From the NCBI RefSeq assembly GCF_001757995.1, contig NZ_LXLV01000010.1, forward strand, positions 1 through 64,000: 64,000 nucleotides of DNA, given 5' to 3'. A program made the position numbers and the translations under genes. The DNA is from Bacillus mycoides. Lineage in GTDB: Bacteria; Bacillota; Bacilli; Bacillales; Bacillaceae_G. Each line of letters begins with the position of its first letter. Within the stretch, counting starts at the first letter, position 1. The notes beneath the pieces were generated by a model that was not told the origin of the DNA, did not search any database, and was given only the letters and a program-made list of their open reading frames with translations. Positions 1 to 6,904 of the stretch are shown one piece after another.

Positions 1-112
1 CCCATAGCGTAAGCTAGTAAGATCCCTGAAAGATGATCAGGTTGATAGGTTCGAGGTGGAAGCATGGTGACATGTGGAGCTGACGAATACTAATAGATCG
101 AGGACTTAACCA
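1..112 (+). rRNA. 23S ribosomal RNA, 3' end (partial)
   Basis: The first ~112 bases carry the conserved 3' end of Bacillus 23S rRNA, ending in GAGGACTTAACC. It is followed after ~100 bases by 5S rRNA, the usual order of a Bacillus rrn operon. The gene begins upstream of the window. Confidence 0.95.
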
Positions 113-213
113 TATAATATGAAGCAACGTTATCTAGTTTTGAGAGAATATAAAAAACTTATTGACTTTCAGGGTGAATAAGTTATAATAATGATTGTCT
201 CAAAAGAATAATG

Positions 214-329
214 TCTGGTAATGATGGCAGAGAGGTCACACCCGTTCCCATACCGAACACGGAAGTTAAGCTCTCTAGCGCCGATGGTAGTTGGGACCTT
301 GTCCCTGTGAGAGTAGGACGTTGCCAGGC
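214..329 (+). rRNA. 5S ribosomal RNA
   Basis: A 116-base stretch with the conserved 5S core (ACCGAACACGGAAGTTAAG near 256-275) and paired ends TCTGG/CCAGGC. It lies between the 23S end and the tRNA array, so the tRNAs are probably co-transcribed with the rRNA operon. Confidence 0.96.
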
Positions 330-337
330 AATATTAT

Positions 338-412
338 TCCGCAGTAGCTCAGCGGTAGAGCTATCGGCTGTTAACCGATCGGTCGTAGGTTCGATTCCTA
401 CCTGCGGAGCCA
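338..412 (+). tRNA. tRNA-Asn (GTT)
   Basis: Cloverleaf with acceptor TCCGCAG/CTGCGGA, anticodon GTT in a TCGGCTGTTAACCGA stem-loop, T arm GGTTCGATTCC and encoded CCA. First tRNA of the array, directly after 5S. Confidence 0.97.
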
Positions 413-414
413 TT

Positions 415-506
415 GGAGAGCTGTCCGAGTTGGCCGAAGGAGCACGATTGGAAATCGTGTATACGTCACAAGCGTATCAAGGGTTCGAATCCCTTGCTCT
501 CCGCCA
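415..506 (+). tRNA. tRNA-Ser (GGA)
   Basis: Class II tRNA (92 nt) with long variable arm, acceptor GGAGAGC/GCTCTCC, anticodon GGA and encoded CCA. Confidence 0.97.
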
Positions 507-525
507 TAAGGAATTTATAATATTT

Positions 526-600
526 GGCCCGTTGGTCAAGTGGTTAAGACACCGCCCTTTCACGGCGGTAACACGGGTTCGAATCCCGTACGGGTCACCA
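526..600 (+). tRNA. tRNA-Glu (TTC)
   Basis: Acceptor GGCCCGT/ACGGGTC, anticodon TTC in CCGCCCTTTCACGGCGG, encoded CCA. Confidence 0.97.
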
Positions 601-605
601 CTTTT

Positions 606-681
606 GGAGGATTAGCTCAGCTGGGAGAGCACCTGCCTTACAAGCAGGGGGTCGGCGGTTCGATCCCGTCATCCTCCACCA
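606..681 (+). tRNA. tRNA-Val (TAC)
   Basis: Acceptor GGAGGAT/ATCCTCC, anticodon TAC in CTGCCTTACAAGCAG, encoded CCA. Confidence 0.97.
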
Positions 682-705
682 TATAAATTATATGAATAAT
701 ATTGT

Positions 706-782
<77 letters not shown>

Positions 783-839
783 AACATTCTCGTAATGTGG
801 TTGCTAACACTTATCATATAATTATATAAATAATATTAT

Positions 840-916
<77 letters not shown>

Positions 917-919
917 AAT

Positions 920-995
920 GGTCCCGTGGTGTAGTGGTTAACATGCCTGCCTGTCACGCAGGAGATCGCCGGTTCGACCCCGGTCGGGACCGCCA
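920..995 (+). tRNA. tRNA-Asp (GTC)
   Basis: Acceptor GGTCCCG/CGGGACC, anticodon GTC in CCTGCCTGTCACGCAGG, encoded CCA. Confidence 0.97.
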
Positions 996-1004
996 TTTTA
1001 ATAA

Positions 1005-1080
<76 letters not shown>

Positions 1081-1094
1081 TTTTAATAAAATAT

Positions 1095-1170
<76 letters not shown>

Positions 1171-1180
1171 TGTAAGTTTC

Positions 1181-1264
1181 GGAGGGGTAGCGAAGTGGCT
1201 AAACGCGGCGGACTGTAAATCCGCTCCTTCGGGTTCGGCAGTTCGAATCTGCCCCCCTCCACCA
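1181..1264 (+). tRNA. tRNA-Tyr (GTA)
   Basis: Class II tRNA (84 nt) with long variable arm, anticodon GTA in GCGGACTGTAAATCCGC, encoded CCA. Confidence 0.97.
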
Positions 1265-1272
1265 TTTTACAT

Positions 1273-1346
1273 AGGGGCATAGTTTAAAGGTAGAACTGAG
1301 GTCTCCAAAACCTCCAGTGTGGGTTCAATTCCTACTGCCCCTGCCA
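1273..1346 (+). tRNA. tRNA-Trp (CCA)
   Basis: Acceptor AGGGGCA/TGCCCCT, anticodon CCA in GAGGTCTCCAAAACCTC, encoded CCA tail. Confidence 0.97.
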
Positions 1347-1364
1347 AATATATAAACACAACAT

Positions 1365-1441
1365 GGCGGTTGTGGCGAAGTGGTTAACGCACCGGATTGT
1401 GGCTCCGGCATTCGTGGGTTCAATTCCCATCAGTCGCCCCA
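1365..1441 (+). tRNA. tRNA-His (GTG)
   Basis: Anticodon GTG in CCGGATTGTGGCTCCGG. The acceptor has the extra 5' G (G-1) typical of tRNA-His, opposite the C before CCA, giving 77 nt. Confidence 0.97.
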
Positions 1442-1505
1442 TTTTTATTTTTAAAAATTACAAATAAATTAATGGATACTTACATATAATTAAGTAAAAC
1501 TTCGG

Positions 1506-1580
1506 TGGGCTATAGCCAAGCGGTAAGGCAACGGACTTTGACTCCGTCATGCGCTGGTTCGAATCCAGCTAGCCCAGCCA
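1506..1580 (+). tRNA. tRNA-Gln (TTG)
   Basis: Acceptor TGGGCTA/TAGCCCA, anticodon TTG in ACGGACTTTGACTCCGT, encoded CCA. Confidence 0.97.
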
Positions 1581-1585
1581 TTTTT

Positions 1586-1660
1586 GCGGAAGTAGTTCAG
1601 TGGTAGAATACAACCTTGCCAAGGTTGGGGTCGCGGGTTCGAATCCCGTCTTCCGCTCCA
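1586..1660 (+). tRNA. tRNA-Gly (GCC)
   Basis: Acceptor GCGGAAG/CTTCCGC, anticodon GCC in CAACCTTGCCAAGGTTG, encoded CCA. Confidence 0.97.
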
Positions 1661-1674
1661 TTTTAACTTCATAT

Positions 1675-1745
<71 letters not shown>

Positions 1746-1754
1746 TTATTTTAT

Positions 1755-1836
1755 GCCGATGTGGCGGAATTGGCAGACGCGCACGACTCAAAATCGTGTT
1801 CCTTCGGGAGTGTCGGTTCGACCCCGACCATCGGTA
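1755..1836 (+). tRNA. tRNA-Leu (CAA)
   Basis: Class II tRNA with acceptor GCCGATG/CATCGGT, anticodon CAA in CACGACTCAAAATCGTG, and no encoded CCA (TCA follows the discriminator A). It closes the array. Its 3' two-thirds recur as a non-functional fragment at 2742-2795. Confidence 0.95.
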
Positions 1837-1838
1837 TC
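1785..1838 (+). repeat. 54-bp direct repeat, copy in the intact tRNA-Leu (att-like)
   Basis: From GACTCAAAATC in the anticodon arm to GGTATC just past the discriminator. It matches 2742-2795 at 53 of 54 bases (C1802 vs T2759). This is the layout left when an element integrates into a tRNA 3' end. Confidence 0.8.
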
Positions 1839-1859
1839 ACGAACGGCGTAACATCAAGG

Positions 1860-1887
1860 CTCTACACTAATTGTGTAGGGTTTTTTT
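1860..1887 (+). terminator. terminator after the tRNA array
   Basis: Eight-base-pair hairpin (CTCTACAC/GTGTAGGG, two wobble pairs) followed by seven T. It ends the rrn-tRNA transcript. Confidence 0.75.
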
Positions 1888-1942
1888 GTGTTTTCTTCAC
1901 ACTACAAAATAAGCACTAATAGTGCGTTGGGGGGAGTGTGCG

Positions 1943-2002
1943 GTGAGTAAGCCACGAACTTTAGATACAGTTGGAAGAAACTATGAAGTACTAAAAGGAT
2001 AA
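1943..2002 (+). CDS. possible 19-residue micro-ORF in the relic island
   Basis: A GTG-started ORF preceded by a purine-rich GGGGGGAG stretch. The product begins MSKPRTLDTVGR and ends EVLKG, and its stop lies in a hairpin at 1993-2030. It may be a tiny gene or the stub of a lost one, since it lies between the two tRNA-Leu repeat copies. I recognise no family. Confidence 0.25.
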   Translation: MSKPRTLDTVGRNYEVLKG

Positions 2003-2030
2003 AACCGAACGTTCATTTTTATCCTTTTAT
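1993..2030 (+). terminator. hairpin with T-rich 3' side
   Basis: AAAAGGATAAAA pairs with TTTTATCCTTTT across a short loop. AT-rich and symmetrical, so it may serve either strand. It overlaps the stop of the micro-ORF at 1943. Confidence 0.5.
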
Positions 2031-2076
2031 AGAATTTCAGTAGAATATTACATATACAAGAATTTTTTCGAGCACT

Positions 2077-2397
2077 CTAGAGAGAATCTCTCCACCCCGG
2101 TGACATGAAGTTAAATCCGACACCACCAGTAGATATTAGTACATGATCAGCTGTTAATTTCGTAATTTCTAAAAACTTCTTTTCAAACTTTTCTCTGTTG
2201 TACTTGTACATAGTTGAGTGGCACGACCACATTTGCGTTGAAGTACTTAACCAGTCCCCTAATTCCTTTAATTCAGGAAACGACTCAAATTGAATTGGTT
2301 CATCTAATTTCATGAATCTCACTTGATAGATAGTTGGGTTTAGCTTTTCTCCTAGCCCTTTAAGACCATGTGCTTTTTTCTCATTTGAATGTGTCAT
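2077..2397 (-). CDS. hypothetical protein, about 106 residues
   Basis: I do not recognise this protein. It begins MTHSNEKKAHGLKGLGEKL, ends GWRDSL, is soluble in composition (no signal peptide or membrane segment), and has an acidic middle (SFPELKELGDWL). The ATG at 2397 was chosen because a GGGGAAGAG ribosome-binding stretch lies just upstream; a TTG 27 bases earlier is in frame. It is the only sizeable ORF between the two tRNA-Leu repeat copies, so it may be the surviving cargo of an integrated element. It could also be an ordinary chromosomal gene beside a duplicated tRNA fragment. Confidence 0.55.
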   Translation of the reverse strand: MTHSNEKKAHGLKGLGEKLNPTIYQVRFMKLDEPIQFESFPELKELGDWLSTSTQMWSCHSTMYKYNREKFEKKFLEITKLTADHVLISTGGVGFNFMSPGWRDSL

Positions 2398-2741
2398 AAT
2401 AACTCTTCCCCATCCTTCTTTCAAATTTTTGAATTTCAGAAAAATTTTCCTATTTTAATTATACAGCAATAGAAAGTAATTAGGGGGATATTATGGTAAC
2501 TTCTTCCTTTTTTTTATTGTTTAGCGAGAGATAATAAAATAAATCATCACAGTAATAAATGAAATAGGATAAACTTAATTAAGGGAGAGAAATGAAAGTA
2601 AAAGGTGTCAGTTATTTATTGTGATTCCATTTTGGCTCCGTTTCATTTTAATTTATCATGTTTAAAGAAGCTCAAAATTTTTTAAATGCTTTAAAATAAA
2701 GGATTTTAAGGATAGCACTCTATATAAATGTCACCTAAAAA

Positions 2742-2795
2742 GACTCAAAATCGTGTTCTTTCGGGAGTGTCGGTTCGACCCCGACCATCGGTATC
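2742..2795 (+). repeat. 3' fragment of tRNA-Leu (CAA), att-like remnant
   Basis: Holds half of the anticodon arm, the variable arm, T arm and 3' acceptor strand of tRNA-Leu but no 5' half, so it cannot fold as a tRNA. It is 957 bp downstream of the matching part of the intact gene and matches it at 53 of 54 bases. Confidence 0.85.
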
Positions 2796-2803
2796 GACGA
2801 TGT

Positions 2804-2838
2804 AAAAAGACTCTAACAGAAATGTTAGAGTCTTTTTT
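2804..2838 (+). terminator. terminator after the tRNA-Leu fragment
   Basis: AAAGACTCTAAC and GTTAGAGTCTTTTTT form a strong hairpin with a T run. It may be the original terminator of the tRNA operon, displaced by the 900-bp insertion. Confidence 0.8.
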
Positions 2839-3056
2839 GTTAAATTATGCTATATGATTCTAAAATTCGTAATAAACTTAGGAATTCATGTATAATATAA
2901 CTTGTCGAAAGAACAAAATGATAGTGATTTATATTATGTCTGTAATATGAATCAAAAATGAACTTTTTATATTTCTTTTAAAAATGTGTTGAATACACAT
3001 TATATTTCATATTAATATTTTTATGTAGATTTAAAATGGGAAAGTGAGTGGAAAGT

Positions 3057-3776
3057 ATGGGCCGTAAATGGAACAATATTAAAGACAAAAAAGCATCAAA
3101 AGATGCAAATACAAGCCGTATATACGCGAAATTTGGACGTGAAATTTATGTGGCAGCAAAACAAGGCGAGCCAGATCCAGAATCAAATCAAACACTAAGA
3201 GTTGTATTAGAGCGTGCGAAAACATACAACGTGCCAAGAACAATTATTGACCGTGCAATTGAAAAGGCAAAAGGCGGTTCAGAAGAAAATTATGACGAGC
3301 TTCGTTATGAAGGTTTTGGACCAAACGGATCTATGGTAATTGTAGATACACTGACAAATAACGTAAACCGTACTGCAGCAGATGTACGAGCTGCATTTAG
3401 CAAAAACAGTGGTAACATGGGTGTAAATGGTTCTGTGGCTTACATGTTTGATGCGACAGCTGTTATCGGTCTTGAAGGTAAAACGTCAGATGAGGTTCTT
3501 GAAATCTTAATGGAAGCAGATGTAGATGCACGTGACATTCTAGAAGAAGAAGATTCTGTTATCGTTTATGCTGAACCTGATCAGTTCCATTCAGTACAAT
3601 CTGCACTTAAAGATGCTGGTGTTGAAGAATTTACAGTTGCAGAATTAACAATGCTTGCACAAAGTGATGTAGAACTTCCTGAAGATGCTCAAGAACAATT
3701 TGAAAAAATGGTTGATGCATTAGAAGATTTAGAAGATGTACAACAAGTTTACCACAACGTAGACTTAGGAGAATAA
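3057..3776 (+). CDS. yebC: YebC/PmpR-family protein (YeeI-like)
   Basis: A 239-residue member of the YebC family, cytoplasmic proteins annotated as transcriptional regulators and, in recent work, linked to translation of difficult (proline-rich) stretches. The N-terminus [16 protein letters not shown] is the signature of the YeeN/YeeI branch. The body carries the family blocks [19 protein letters not shown] (about residues 86-104) and [11 protein letters not shown], and the C-terminus is acidic. I chose the ATG at 3057 over an in-frame GTG at 3048 because family members start MGRKW. Single gene with its own terminator at 3788-3821. Full length and intact. Confidence 0.93.
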   Translation: MGRKWNNIKDKKASKDANTSRIYAKFGREIYVAAKQGEPDPESNQTLRVVLERAKTYNVPRTIIDRAIEKAKGGSEENYDELRYEGFGPNGSMVIVDTLTNNVNRTAADVRAAFSKNSGNMGVNGSVAYMFDATAVIGLEGKTSDEVLEILMEADVDARDILEEEDSVIVYAEPDQFHSVQSALKDAGVEEFTVAELTMLAQSDVELPEDAQEQFEKMVDALEDLEDVQQVYHNVDLGE

Positions 3777-3787
3777 TAAAAGACAGG

Positions 3788-3821
3788 AGACCCTTTCGTT
3801 TAACGAATAGGGTCTTTTTTT
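3788..3821 (+). terminator. terminator of the yebC-like gene
   Basis: AGACCCT and AGGGTCT, extended by TTCG/CGAA inside, followed by seven T. Confidence 0.85.
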
Positions 3822-3926
3822 ATGGAGTTAATTAAGGTGGTAAAGTATTAAAGGTATTTTGTAGCTGTTAGGGAATATGGTTATAGGTTTGTATTTTAAA
3901 TAATCGTATCTCTAGGAGGTATTTCT

Positions 3927-4388
3927 GTGGAGCATAAAACACCAAAGCATATTGTTGCCGTAGCAGGTTATTTAACAAATGAAAAGAATGAGGTGCTTTT
4001 AACGAAAGTGCACTGGCGAGCTGATACGTGGGAAATGCCTGGAGGACAGGTAGAAGAAGGGGAAGCGCTCGATCAAGCTGTTTGCAGAGAAATAATGGAG
4101 GAAACAGGATTAACTGTGAAGCCTATCGGAGTTACAGGGATTTATTATAATGCTTCTATGCATATTGTAGCTGTTGTTTTTAAAGTAGCATATGTTAGTG
4201 GTGAAATAAAAATTCAACCTGAAGAAATACAAGAGGCTAAATTTGTTGCTTTAAACGAAGAGAACATTGATGAGTATATAACGCGCCCTCATATGAAATC
4301 CAGGACACTTGATGCGATGAAAGCAATTCATTTCATTCCATACGAAACATGGGAAGTTCAGCCATATAATCTTATAGGAAGGTTGTAA
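3927..4388 (+). CDS. Nudix hydrolase
   Basis: A 153-residue cytoplasmic Nudix protein that should hydrolyse a nucleoside-diphosphate-linked substrate. The Nudix box is complete: GGQVEEGEALDQAVCREIMEETGL spans about residues 39-62, with the metal-binding REIMEE core. The substrate cannot be read from the sequence. The GTG start at 3927 has an excellent AGGAGGT site 6 bases upstream. It stands alone between the yebC-like gene and a long intergenic region. Confidence 0.9.
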   Translation: MEHKTPKHIVAVAGYLTNEKNEVLLTKVHWRADTWEMPGGQVEEGEALDQAVCREIMEETGLTVKPIGVTGIYYNASMHIVAVVFKVAYVSGEIKIQPEEIQEAKFVALNEENIDEYITRPHMKSRTLDAMKAIHFIPYETWEVQPYNLIGRL

Positions 4389-4393
4389 AGTTT

Positions 4394-4436
4394 AGGTTAG
4401 TTATTTGAGGACAGCTCAAATTGCTAACCTTTTCTT
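4394..4436 (+). terminator. terminator of the Nudix gene
   Basis: AGGTTAG and CTAACCT flank an inner TTTGAG/CTCAAA pairing, followed by TTTTCTTT. Confidence 0.65.
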
Positions 4437-4473
4437 TATGTATACTGTTTCAGAAAAAGGTCACAATAATAAA

Positions 4474-4572
4474 GTGTAGGCTAATAATTAGTGGAGGAAG
4501 CAGGACTACCACCTAATTTCCTAGCTTTAGCCAAGTTTTGAGGGAGAAGTCTTACTGCCCACAAATAGCGAG
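4474..4572 (-). repeat. diverged bcr1-like repeat
   Basis: Contains GGCTAATAATTAGTGG, ACCACCTAAT, a block similar to the left arm of the element at 60488, and TCTTACTGCCCACAAATAGCG. ATAAA precedes it and ATAAT follows, consistent with the TTTAT/ATAAA target of the family. Much more worn than the copy at 60488. Confidence 0.6.
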
Positions 4573-4697
4573 ATAATCCGAAAGCTAGTATTGATTTATG
4601 GAACGTTTGTTCTGTATAATGGTGATATATCGTATATAATTAGATTGCTAGATGTTTAAAAGTATAAATGTATAAACTGATATAATAAAAGAATAAA

Positions 4698-4736
4698 GTG
4701 AAATTAAGGAGAGTCCTACTTCCTATAAATAGTGTG
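4698..4736 (-). repeat. 39-bp mini-element with ATAAA on both sides
   Basis: Begins GTGAAATTAAGG like the bcr1 end (GTGAAACTTTAA), ends in AAATAGTGTG like the other end, and is flanked by ATAAA at 4693-4697 and 4737-4741. It appears to be an end-to-end deletion derivative. Confidence 0.5.
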
Positions 4737-4811
4737 ATAAATAAATGTATATTCAACATTTCATATGAATAGTAGATAAAAAAGGACTGTGATACAATAC
4801 ATTTTTACACC

Positions 4812-4825
4812 TTACAATGTTGTAA
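4812..4825 (+). promoter_or_regulatory. TTACA-N4-TGTAA operator, locus 1 (BceR-type site)
   Basis: TTACAATGTTGTAA, a perfect inverted repeat. It is followed exactly 17 bp later by TCGAT (4843-4847) and then a TATTCT -10 (4870-4875). The same spacing occurs at 32.1, 42.6 and 49.4 kb. It lies ~95 bp upstream of the glycosyltransferase start. Confidence 0.7.
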
Positions 4826-4919
4826 GGTAGGTGTAAGAGAAATCGATGGGATATTCTTTTACAACAAGGTATTCTTAAATTAAGAGTTATATATGCTGTG
4901 TGGAAAAGAGGTGTTCGAG

Positions 4920-5696
4920 ATGAAAGAACGAGTATTATCTAGAGTGAATTATCATCAAAAAGTTGCATTAAATCCATTAACTAAATTTCTTTATAAAGCC
5001 ATTATATTATTATTATTGTTAAGTTTTGCATTATTATTCGTTGGAAATGTAATGATTGAGCGAAGTGATATTAGTAAATTACATGTACCCGCTAAGTTAG
5101 AGGTGCCAGAATCATTAACACACGCATTTATTGCGACGGAAGATAAAAGGTTTTATCATCATAACGGTTTAGACTATATAGCAATTATTCGAGCTTCTAT
5201 TGAAAATATAAAAGCTGGTGGGGTTGTGCAAGGAGGAAGCACGATTACACAGCAGCTATCTAAAAATGCTTTTTTATCTAATGAACGTACATTTTCTCGT
5301 AAGTGGAAAGAAATTTTTTATACGAAAAAGATTGAACGTACATTCACAAAGGATGAGATTTTAAAATTATATGTGAGTAATATTTACTACGGAGAAGGAG
5401 CATGGGGAATTGAAAAAGCAGCAAATCTTTACTTCGGTAAAAAGGTGGATCAATTAACGTTGGCTGAAAGTGCAATGATGGCTGCTGTAGTAAAAGCACC
5501 GGCTTATTACTCACCTGCACAAAATTATGATAAAGCAGTTGAGAGACGGAATGTAGTTTTAAGGCTAATGGAGAAAGAAGGGTATATAAATCATGATGAA
5601 TATGTGCAAGCAGTTAGTGAGAAATTAGTAATTCGTCATGATATAAAAACAGAGCAATCTATGTTAAAAAACGCCCGTGAAAAAGCAGTAAGTTAA
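4920..5696 (+). CDS. stand-alone peptidoglycan glycosyltransferase (GT51)
   Basis: A 258-residue monofunctional transglycosylase that should polymerise lipid II into glycan strands on the outer face of the membrane. One membrane helix (about residues 20-43) is followed by a complete GT51 domain: ATEDKRFYHHNG (motif 1 with the catalytic Glu), GGSTITQQLSKN, KWKEIFYTKKIE, LYVSNIYYGEGAWGIEKAA and ESAMMAAVVKAP. There is no transpeptidase domain. The ATG at 4920 is preferred (AAAGAGG site, membrane anchor); an ATG at 4893 in frame would add nine residues. Its promoter carries the TTACA-N4-TGTAA/N17/TCGAT layout, suggesting induction by cell-wall stress. Terminator at 5697. Confidence 0.9.
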   Translation: MKERVLSRVNYHQKVALNPLTKFLYKAIILLLLLSFALLFVGNVMIERSDISKLHVPAKLEVPESLTHAFIATEDKRFYHHNGLDYIAIIRASIENIKAGGVVQGGSTITQQLSKNAFLSNERTFSRKWKEIFYTKKIERTFTKDEILKLYVSNIYYGEGAWGIEKAANLYFGKKVDQLTLAESAMMAAVVKAPAYYSPAQNYDKAVERRNVVLRLMEKEGYINHDEYVQAVSEKLVIRHDIKTEQSMLKNAREKAVS

Positions 5697-5728
5697 AAGA
5701 AGTTCCTACATAGGGGCTTCTTTTTTTG
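5697..5728 (+). terminator. terminator of the glycosyltransferase gene
   Basis: AAGAAGTTCCT and AGGGGCTTCTT hairpin followed by seven T. Confidence 0.75.
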
Positions 5729-5732
5729 AATA

Positions 5733-5768
5733 ATTTGTGACAAAAGACGACACAATATTGTCACAAAT
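5733..5768. promoter_or_regulatory. 10-bp inverted repeat upstream of bdbD
   Basis: ATTTGTGACA (5733-5742) and TGTCACAAAT (5759-5768) are perfect inverse copies separated by 16 bp. No T run follows, so a protein-binding site is likelier than a terminator. The regulator is unknown. Confidence 0.45.
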
Positions 5769-5883
5769 GTTGTATTTTTGTAATTTATGTGAGCGTGTTC
5801 ATTGCGTGACGTATATAAGTGTTGATATTATGTGTATTGTGTACAATGCTGTATACAGAATATGAATTTAAAGAGGAATGTAT

Positions 5884-6534
5884 ATGAAATCAAATAAACT
5901 CATGGTTCTTGGTGTAGTTTTTTCTATCGCAGTATTGATTGTAATCGGAACAATTGCGTATAGCATCATAAATGACAAGAAAGATAAAGGGAATGAGATG
6001 TTTGCTTATTCTACACAACAATCTTTAGGGAAAGATGATGCTCCAGTTAAGGTAGTTGAATTTGGAGACTTTAAATGTCCAGCTTGTCGTACTTGGGATG
6101 TAACAGCATTGCCACGATTAAAAGAAGAGTATATTGATAAAGGTAAAGTGCAGTTATATTTTATTAACTTCCCGTTTATCGGAAAAGACTCTGATTTAGG
6201 TGCAGCTGCTGGTGAAGCAATTTACAAACAAGATCAAGATTCATTCTGGATTTTCTATGATGAGATTTATCAAAATCAAAAGAAAGATACGGAAGAATGG
6301 ATTACAGAAGAATTACTTCTTAATATTGTGAAAGAAAAGCTTCCAAAAATTAATGTAGAACAGTTTAAAAAAGATTTACACAGTAAAGAAATGAAAGACA
6401 AAGTACGTAAAGATTCAGATCGTGCTCAAAAATTAAAAGTTCAAGGTGCTCCTTCAGTATATATAAATGGGAATCTTGCAAACCCTGATTTCGATAGTAT
6501 GAAGAAGGCGATTGATAAAGAATTGAAAAAGTGA
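5884..6534 (+). CDS. bdbD: thiol-disulfide oxidoreductase BdbD
   Basis: A 216-residue membrane-anchored DsbA-family oxidase that introduces disulfide bonds in exported proteins. One N-terminal membrane helix (about residues 6-27) is followed by a thioredoxin-like domain with the CPAC active site at about residues 65-68, the helical DsbA insertion, and the cis-proline loop GAPSVYING near the C-terminus. The ATG at 5884 is used because AAAGAGG lies 7 bases before it; the ATG at 5878 is too close. BdbD normally works with the quinone reductase BdbC, which is not in this window. The stop codon lies inside its terminator hairpin. Confidence 0.9.
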   Translation: MKSNKLMVLGVVFSIAVLIVIGTIAYSIINDKKDKGNEMFAYSTQQSLGKDDAPVKVVEFGDFKCPACRTWDVTALPRLKEEYIDKGKVQLYFINFPFIGKDSDLGAAAGEAIYKQDQDSFWIFYDEIYQNQKKDTEEWITEELLLNIVKEKLPKINVEQFKKDLHSKEMKDKVRKDSDRAQKLKVQGAPSVYINGNLANPDFDSMKKAIDKELKK

Positions 6535-6555
6535 TGAGGTATCTCATCACTTTTT
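6526..6555 (+). terminator. terminator of bdbD
   Basis: AAAAAGTGATGAG-GTAT-CTCATCACTTTTT, a perfect 13-bp stem overlapping the stop codon. Confidence 0.9.
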
Positions 6556-6630
6556 CGACTTTTTTCGATAAATTTCTTGCTTCGATTTTTTTTACATGCT
6601 ATACTACTTTACATAAGTTATTTCATATTT

Positions 6631-6704
6631 GCGGGTGTAGTTTAGTGGTAAAACAAGAGCCTTCCAAGCTCTGGTCGAGAGTTCGATTCTCTTCACCCGC
6701 TCCA
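6631..6704 (+). tRNA. tRNA-Gly (TCC)
   Basis: Single tRNA with acceptor GCGGGTG/CACCCGC, anticodon TCC in AGAGCCTTCCAAGCTCT and encoded CCA. A TATACT -10-like sequence lies ~30 bp upstream and a terminator follows at 6740, so it is its own transcription unit. Confidence 0.96.
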
Positions 6705-6739
6705 AATTTTATTTAATGTTTTTCTAATAAATTGTGATC

Positions 6740-6784
6740 AACGCAGTGTTTCGTTTCTAAGATAAACGAAGCATTGCGTTTTTT
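6740..6784 (+). terminator. terminator of tRNA-Gly
   Basis: AACGCAGTGTTTCGTTT pairs with AACGAAGCATTGCGTT, followed by six T. Confidence 0.85.
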
Positions 6785-6904
6785 AATGTTTGAAAATCAT
6801 AATTGTATGCGAAAATAGAAGTGAAGAATATTATTCCAAAAGTGAATTGATAACCAATATAGTCGTTACATAAGGGATGGATTCATCGGAGGAGGCGATT
6901 GAAA

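Noticed and set aside
211-615. 134-codon ORF over 5S rRNA and tRNA genes, and similar ORFs at 183, 895 and 1689
   Set aside because: They run across rRNA and tRNA genes whose structures fully explain the sequence.
2460-2740. Short ORFs in the relic region (for example a 10-codon MKVKGVSYLL)
   Set aside because: Too short and without supporting context; treated as degenerate sequence.
2742-2795. A second functional tRNA-Leu
   Set aside because: The 5' acceptor strand, D arm and half the anticodon stem are missing, so no cloverleaf can form.
4812-4825. PlcR box at the TTACAATGTTGTAA site
   Set aside because: It lacks the TATG...CATA ends of the PlcR consensus; the shared N17-TCGAT layout points to another regulator.
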